Shown: one piece after another, positions 57,682 through 64,000 of the stretch
How positions within the stretch are numbered: the stretch's first letter is position 1
Layout of the letters: every line of letters starts with the position of its first letter
From: Papaver somniferum
Lineage: Eukaryota; Streptophyta; Magnoliopsida; Ranunculales; Papaveraceae
Length of the DNA: 64,000 nucleotides
Reading direction: 5' to 3'
NCBI RefSeq assembly: GCF_003573695.1
Contig: NC_039362.1
Location: 114,989,120 to 115,053,119, forward strand
Made by a program: the position numbers and the translations under genes
The notes under the pieces: model-generated
What the model was told of the DNA's origin: nothing
Seen by the model: the letters and a program-made list of their open reading frames with translations, nothing else
Database searches by the model: none

Positions 57682-58246
57682 TGTAGTTGCAGGAAATCCT
57701 ACAACACACCCCTTGTACTATCATGACTATAATTTCTAGATCTAAACTTATTTGATATGAAAATAAAGATAAAGATAATGAAAATAGAAAATAAGACAAA
57801 ATATTTACGTGGTTCGATCAATTTGATCTACATCCACGGGGTTAGGTTTCACTATGATCATTGAATTACATATGAATTATATTGAGACTCCATTAATGAG
57901 TATTTGGAGTTCTCTCTCTGGTTTTTGGAGAAGAATAAGAAGATAATAATAATATCCCTCCCTTTTATCTCTCCTACCTTTCTCTTTATATAGGATGCTA
58001 CCTAGTGGATGACAGCTCATATACAGCTAAGATTTCCCCTAATTTCGGATCTGGCTTGCGATGATATCGCAAGCTTACAAATGTTAATTTCGCAGATCTT
58101 CTAATCTTCGCGAAGTTATTACATTTTTCTTATGTTTAAGCTAATATCACCTATTGTGTCGTTTCTCAAAGTGCTCTGCGACATTTTTATAATGCGTTGT
58201 TAAGAATTCCGCAAGCGTATCGTTGTCGCGAAATTCTGATCCTACA
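57682..58246 (-). repeat. R-related LTR (565 bp), solo or truncated element
   Basis: Ends TGTAGTTGCAGGAAATCCTA and ATTCTGATCCTACA equal those of element R's LTR, but the middle differs and it is 93 bp longer, so it is a sister family. Minus-strand TATA box at 57985-57992. The next bases, TCTTGCCTCTTTTTTCTTG, look like the polypurine tract side and there is no target duplication, so I read it as the 3' LTR of a truncated minus-strand element. Confidence 0.75.
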
Positions 58247-58445
58247 TCTTGCCTCTTTTTTCTTGAATATTGCTTGAAGAGCGATCTTTAGGAAAAAATC
58301 CATTGTTGTAGTTGTTGGAGAGAGATACGTGTTGTTGGAGTAGTCTTTGATCTTTGTTGATGAAGGAACGAGCGAAAGAATACTGGAATTGAAAAGTACG
58401 TACTTGCCTCTATTCTTTTGTGAAGTTCCGGAGCTTTGTCTTACG
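58247..58445. other. Unassigned 0.2 kb
   Basis: Polypyrimidine start (polypurine tract on the minus strand) and then sequence I do not recognise. It may be a remnant of the internal region of the preceding element. Confidence 0.4.
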
Positions 58446-60364
58446 TACTGAGTGTAAAAAAGAATCTCTGAATGGATATGTGTTGTATCATTTCGATATG
58501 TGTTGACATGTTCTATGCATTACGTATTGACATGTACTGAGTCTCTGAATGGATATGCGCTACACATTTTGATATGTATTGACATCTACTATAGGATGAA
58601 AAGAGAGCATGATGTATGCAGTACGTATTGGTATGTAATGTAGGATAAATAACATACATTTTACTATATATCAATATGTACTGTGCCTATGAATGAATAT
58701 ATTCCATATTTTGAAACACATGATCATATCAACAAAAATCATGCCAATGAACTGCAGCTATATCAAAAGAAAAAACAAAATTACTACACGATCTGTCTAA
58801 TGAACAAACATATCTCAAAAAATACGAAAATCAGATTACAAGAAACTAAACAAATCAGCAGCAGAGAAATGATGATTATAGTAACATACCTTGTTCGAAT
58901 CTGAGATACCTAATTGAAAGACACAAAAATCACAAAAAATTGCTTAAAAATTCGAACGGAAACCGAATTGAACAATGTAAATCGTCATAAAACTGAAATC
59001 ATAAAAGAAAGATAACAATGTACATCATAGAGAATTATTCTGATAGAAATCGGATCAGAATAAACCTAATTATTCATCATGATTTCAAGGGAAAAAAAGA
59101 ACAACAACATAGGAAGATGATTTTAGTAAATACCTTGTTCGAATCTGAGATAAACCTAATTCGAATCTGAGATGAACCTAATTGAAAGACACGAGAAACA
59201 CAAAAACGCAACAGCAGAGAAGCGAGAAACACAAAAACGCAACAACAGAGAAGCGAGAGACTGGATCTGAGATGAAGAAAAAAAAAGAAGGAAAGAAACA
59301 GAGTTGGAATTTGATTTCTTCGTTATACACAGTTGCAGAAGGGTGTGTTTGGTATATTCAAGAACCACTTTCGTCATGTTTTTGGACCAGATTCTTTATT
59401 CCATAGTCCAGCACACGTGCGACTGAAACGAAAGCGTAATTTGAATATTCCAAACATACCCTTCTGCAACTGTATATAATGAAGAAATCAAACTCCAGCT
59501 CTGTTTCTTTCCTCTTTTTTTTCTTCATCTCAGATACAGTCTCTCGATTCTCTTCTGCTGCGTTTTTGTGTTTCTCGCTCTCTGCTGCTGGTAATGTCTT
59601 TCAATTAGGTTCATCTCGATTCGAATTAGGTTTATCCCAGATTCGAACAAGGTATTTACTATAATCATCTTGCTCTGCTGCTGTTCTTTTTTTTCCCCTT
59701 GAAATCATGATGAATAATTAGGTTTATTCTGATCCGATTTCTATCAGAATAATTGTCTATGATGTACATTATTAACTTTCTTTTATGATTTCAGTTTTAT
59801 GATGATTTACATTATTCAATTCAGTTTCCGTTCGATTTTTAAGTAATTTTTTTGTGATTTTTTTTTTCTTTCAATTAGGTATCTCAGATTCGAATTAGGT
59901 TTATCTCAGATTCGAACAAGGTATTTTCTATAATCATCTTTTCTCTGTTGATGCTCTGTTAGTTTCTTGTAATCTAATTTTTGTATTTTTTGAGATATGT
60001 TTGTTCATTAGACAGATCATGTAGTAATTTTGTTTTTTCTTTTGACATAGCTGCAGTTCATTAGCATGCTTTTTGTTGATATGATCATGTGTCTCAAAAT
60101 ATATGGAACATATTCATTCATAGGCACGGTACATATTGATATGTAGTAAAATGTATTTTATTTATCCTACATTACATACCAATACATACTGCATATAGCA
60201 TGTTCTCTTTCATCCTACAGTAGATGTCAATACATATCAAAATGTATAGCGCATATCCATTCAGAGACTCAGTACATGTCAATACGTAATGCATAGAATA
60301 TGTCAATACATATAGAAATGATACAACACATATCCATTCAGAGACTCTTTTTTAGACTAAGTAC
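58446..60364. repeat. 1.9-kb inverted repeat: head-to-head MULE 5' ends
   Basis: The left arm (58446 to about 59378) is the reverse complement of the right arm (about 59432 to 60364), about 93% alike by eye, with a spacer of about 54 bp around 59405. The right arm leads straight into the MULE-2 start codon and contains a TATA box (59473-59480), a TC-rich leader and intron-like borders. The left arm carries the same in the opposite direction (TATA box 59322-59330). Each arm also has inner repeats with CTCTGAATGGATATG and TATTGACATGTA. So two copies of a MULE promoter and leader face away from each other. Confidence 0.85.
59473..59480 (+). promoter_or_regulatory. TATA box of the MULE-2 leader (right arm)
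   Basis: CTGTATATAATGAAG, followed by a TC-rich leader. The mirror copy in the left arm (59322-59330, minus) has GTGTATAAC. Confidence 0.5.
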
Positions 60365-60450
60365 ATATCATTTCTTATCATATCAATACGTATCATATCA
60401 ATATGTATATTACCAATAGTTAATTTTTGGATCATTTTTACAGGGTTAAC

Positions 60451-61434
60451 ATGTCTGACGTTGCTCACGATTCAGATATTGCTTGCTACTCTCATGTATA
60501 CCATAAGCAATACCACTTTGGATATTTGGTTACATCGTCTTCGAATTTAGAGGATTTAAAATTTTCCATCTGTAATACGTGGAACTGGTTGACTCCATCG
60601 ACTATTGTCGTTAACTATGTCCATAATGAAGTGATAGTTCTTATTGTTGCCAATGTATCGCTCCAAAGTCTTGCTGCATTACATTCTGCAAAGAAATCGG
60701 CTTTCTTTGATTTGCATGTGGATGTTATTTCAGCTGGAAGATCTAGTTCTTCTAGGCGCATGGATGTTCACAGTAATGCAGACTTAGTTGTCAGTGCAAA
60801 AAGTAATTATTTGAAAGATGGAAAAGAGGTTCCAAATGTGCTTTTTTCAGATGGTTGGGAGGACATCTTTGAGGATACAAAATAATTATTCTATGATGGT
60901 GTTGATGATGTACGTATAGCTTGCCAAAAATACTGCATGAGAACTGTATATACGGTAAATAAGTTGAAGAATGACCTTGAGACATTCACCGCCGTATGCA
61001 GAGTGAAAGGTTGTTCATGGAGGCTTCATGCAACTTCCATTGGTAGTTCTATTGAGGTTTTTAAGATAAAGGAATCTGTGCGGAGGCACACCTGTGGTAG
61101 TGGTTATATGTTGAAGAATCCAAAAGTTTCGAGAAAGCTTATGAACAATTTAATTCATGAGCATGTCAGGCACAACCCTCTCATAAAGCCAGCAGAGACT
61201 GTAGATTATGTTAAAGTTGGTGGCGGGATCGACATCAAGTATCACCATGCACATCATGCACTTGAGTTGTCGCATCAACAGATTTTTGGTGATGATGTCA
61301 AGTCTTACACTGATCTTGCTTGGTGGGTGAATGCAGTTAGGGAAACAAACCCCGGGTCATATATTTATTTCGACTTCAATGATTCTATGAAGAGATTAAT
61401 AGACTTTTTATTTGCTTTGGAGCTTGTAGAGAGG
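60451..61434 (+). pseudogene. MULE-2 transposase N-terminal half, one stop, cut by an LTR
   Basis: ATG at 60451 follows a splice acceptor TTTTTACAG. Start MSDVAHDSDIACYSH. The N-terminal domain (to about residue 110, with SLAALHSAKKSAFFDL) matches MULE-1 exon 1. A single in-frame TAA (60883) splits the frame. After it come YDGVDDVRIACQKYCMRTVY and the zinc finger CRVKGCSWRLHA...RRHTCGSGY (CX4C...HxC). DDVKSYTDLAWWVNAVRETN then leads towards the DDE core. The gene is broken at 61435 by an A-family LTR before any catalytic Asp. Apart from the one stop it is the best preserved transposase frame in the window. Confidence 0.8.
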
Positions 61435-63874
61435 TGTTTGTGGGTTAAAACCGTTTCTGCTGATTTTGGTAATTTTGGGTGTATGGGTGAGAAACGAATC
61501 TAAACCCTAAACAATGTACTACACGAGAGTACTTTTGATTCGAGAGATCAATCTGTACAATCCTGTCCTAAACCAATAAATGGCTGTTCCAGGCTTGCTT
61601 CGGTCACAAAGTGAAGGAGAAGGGTTGGTATTAGGGAGGGAAGCGAAGAAAGTGTTGAGACCAGAATAGTTGATTCTGGAAGTGTGGGCGTTTTGTGACT
61701 TGTATCAGAGAGTTGAACTGGCTAGCTGGATGAAAAAGCTATCGGATGATTTCTGGATGTTATATTGTTCTCCTGACCAAAACTTGTTGTTTGGTGGAAA
61801 TAGGTGAGACCTATTTATACAACTCAAAGTGAAACGTACCCTGGTCTCGTAGGAAGTGGAAACGATTGAGTGGTGGAAGAAAAGAGTAACGTGTAACTGT
61901 CAGACGTTATGCTTCCATGATAAGGGAAGTGAATTCGTGTAACCGCCAGTCATTACGTTTCCATGATGAAGGATATAAATTATTTACACCGTTACTTTTC
62001 ACCACCACTAATTATCCTATTTCATGACACTTTCTTGTAACAGGCGCATTGAACGTCGCACGCTGTAAACCACCATACCAATACCCTGATGAGCATACCC
62101 CAGTTTATGACATATTTTGATGTCTCGAGTGTTTTCGTGGAAAACATGTAGCACTTTGCTACGTATGGCAAGTTAAAATCGAGAGGCTTGTCGCAGGTAA
62201 ATAGCATGTGATGCTAGGCTCGTTTTGTCTAGTCGCCTAAAACTTGTAGCGAGCTTACCGATTCGGTGGTGAACTTGGATGGCTGAGATTGCAACTTTGA
62301 AGAAGGATGACCATTGATTATGGCCACATCTTGTTGTATAGCGAAGTGGCGTCGGCCACATGCTAATGGCATGCCAGTGGCGTAGCCATGGCATAACGAC
62401 ATGCTAGTAGCCGCGGTAGTGGTATGCCAGTGATGTTGCGGCATCGCCAAAGCTAAAAATTGGCTCCATGGCCAAAGTTAGGGTTTCGCGTCGTGGAAGA
62501 ATTCGCCGTGGAAGAATTAGGACTTGGCGTGGCCAAGGCTCCGTGGGAAGAATTCGTCGTAGAAGAATTAGGGCTTGGCGTGGCCAAGGCTCCGTGGAAG
62601 AATTCGCCGTGGAAGAATTTGGCGTGGCCAAGGCTCCGTGGAAGAATTCGTCGTGGAAGAATTAGGGTTTGGCATGGCCGAAACTTGGCGCCATGGAGTC
62701 GGACCCACATGTGGCAACATTGGCCCTGTTGCCACGCCAATCTGTTTGCTCTGGGAAACGTTATTTGGCTTTGGTAGCAATTTGCCCAAATTAGGGTTTG
62801 GCATGTTGAAACCCTAATTAGTGCACGTGGCATGCGGCTGCGGCATGGCGCCACTTTTGTGCAAATAGCGCCATGGCTATGCCAAAGGAACTATGGCAAG
62901 GCCATAGTGTGGAAACGGCCACAGGAGTAAGAATTGTCGTGGGTGGCTATTTATGGCAGGTTGCCACGAAGTGGCATGTTTGTGAGGTAGCATGTTGCGA
63001 AGTTGTCGCGGTATAGTGGTATGTTGGCATGCCGACCAATATGTTGTTGTGGTAGGGCGTGTTTGGCTTGTCAGTTTAGCATGGTGGTACGACAGGGTGC
63101 GTTTGGTCTTTAATGTATGGTGGAAAGTTCAGAGCAACTTGATTGGCCCAAAAGGGGGTCGGCCAAACATAGGGCGCGACTATACTTCTGGTGAGAGAAT
63201 GGCGAGTTTAAAGCGACCTGATTGGTCTAGGAAATAGGGTTGGGGCGTGGCCAATGGCGCTAGATGGACTCGGGCATGGCCACGCCTCTTTTTGCTACTG
63301 CGGCTCCCCGTTTTTCCTTATTCTGAGCGGGGTTCTGCACCTGCTAATCCATGGAGGATTAATTACTTATTTTGGTTAGGCTTAATTTGTACAAGCAAGG
63401 TCTGGTATATTGCGCGAGGGGTGAAGCCCTAACTTCTGCAAGTTAGTCAGGACGATTGACTGAATTCTATGTGTCGACACAGAGTTCTTTTAAGTTCATT
63501 GCCAGAGAGCAGCATGCTTTTCTGATTGAATACCTTATGCAGAGATCTTATTCTTGATACTTGGAGATTCGTGCTACTCTGCTGCGAGTGAACACGAATC
63601 GTCATGCCATATCAACATTAAGAGTTCAGCCATAGAACATAGCATAAAAGGCATTCAGAGGAACTTATATTAAGTAAACATACGTGAAGCACCGAAATTT
63701 ACATAACATCTGGGATTCGCTAGTCTGGTTAAATTTCATGTAAGTATATTGAGCGGCTCAATGAATATGCCAGTGGAGAGGATAGCATACGTGGCTCTGT
63801 TTCCTTGCAGAGTGACGTCACATCAGATGCAAGGTTTTACGATTTTAACCTTAAGCTAAAAACCACCATCAACA
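61435..63874 (-). repeat. 3' LTR of a second A-family element (2440 bp)
   Basis: On the minus strand it starts TGTTGATGGTGGTTTTTAGC (63874) and ends near CCCACAAACA (61435). The polypurine tract AGCAGGGGACTTAA lies to its right, so the element body continues right, out of the window. TATA box TATAAATA (61812-61819, minus). The end near 61440-62200 matches the A LTR closely. The middle carries a different minisatellite (62490-62690). Confidence 0.85.
62490..62690. repeat. About 55-60-bp minisatellite in the second A-family LTR
   Basis: Four copies of a unit with GTGGAAGAATT(C/A), TTGGCGTGGCCAAGGCTCCG and GAAGAATTCGTCGT. It replaces the 70-bp array of element A, though both are GCC/GGC- and 'tggcatgcc'-rich. 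Open frames on both strands come from the repeat. Confidence 0.85.
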
Positions 63875-64000
63875 TTAAGTCCCCTGCTTATCTCGGAACA
63901 ATGTCATTGTTGCGGGGTAAGCATGAGATGGTGACAGATGAGGATAAAATCGAAACAACAAGTCATGAAGAGATTATCATGGAGATTTGACTAACCTTTG
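63875..64000 (-). other. Internal end of the second A-family element
   Basis: Polypurine tract (63875-63890) and sequence matching the reverse complement of 37840-37956 of element A (CATCTCATGCTTACC and neighbours). Continues beyond the window. Confidence 0.8.

Noticed and set aside
62453..62854. Repetitive frames on both strands (RILPRSLGHAKP, GRIRRGRIR types)
   Set aside because: Products of the 55-60-bp minisatellite in the second A-family LTR.

Overview
The window is nuclear DNA of a flowering plant, most likely a eudicot. The signs are LTR retrotransposons with a tRNA-Met primer site, Tat-type Ty3/gypsy gag, MULE and hAT DNA transposons, a DUF4283 LINE ORF1 and plant-style introns. I could not identify the species. 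I see no conventional host gene: nearly everything is a nest of transposable elements inserted into one another, as in heterochromatin. I find no reverse transcriptase or integrase anywhere in the 64 kb, so every retroelement here is partial or pol-less.

Layout. 1-3930: 5' end of a Ty1/copia Sirevirus-like element (D), minus strand. 3931-11953: decayed MULE transposase gene (MULE-1), minus strand, broken by a hAT element (4136-6302), a tRNA-derived SINE (6527-6647), a 3.7-kb MULE with 9-bp target duplications (6736-10411) and an exon duplication. 12309-43050: a pol-less Sirevirus-like element (C) whose only gene, a putative plant transposon protein with its own TATA box, is scattered from 15952 to 40895. 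A LINE (16193-18708, target duplication GTGAAGTTT) and gypsy element A (19230-40550, target duplication CCTGC) split it. Element A itself holds gypsy element B (22178-34269, target duplication AGCAG) inside its 5' LTR.

41522-57681: a 2.84-kb block made of the 3' end of C, the start of its LTR and an unclassified repeat X occurs three times in tandem. The second copy is split by a complete-ended 9,029-bp Tat-type element R (44540-53568, two 472-bp LTRs, target duplication GGTAT). R carries gag and protease on the minus strand and a multi-exon gene on the opposite strand. 57682-58246: a related LTR. 58446-60364: a 1.9-kb inverted repeat lying head to head in front of a second MULE transposase gene (60451-61434). 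That gene is cut off by another A-family LTR (61435-63874, minus strand).

The most interesting signals are: (1) an array of five hairpins in the B LTR whose stems change in a compensated way; (2) antisense genes in all three gypsy families; (3) the MULE 5'-end inverted duplication, a possible source of double-stranded RNA; (4) a Sirevirus-like element reduced to one self-promoted gene; and (5) a LINE reduced to ORF1.
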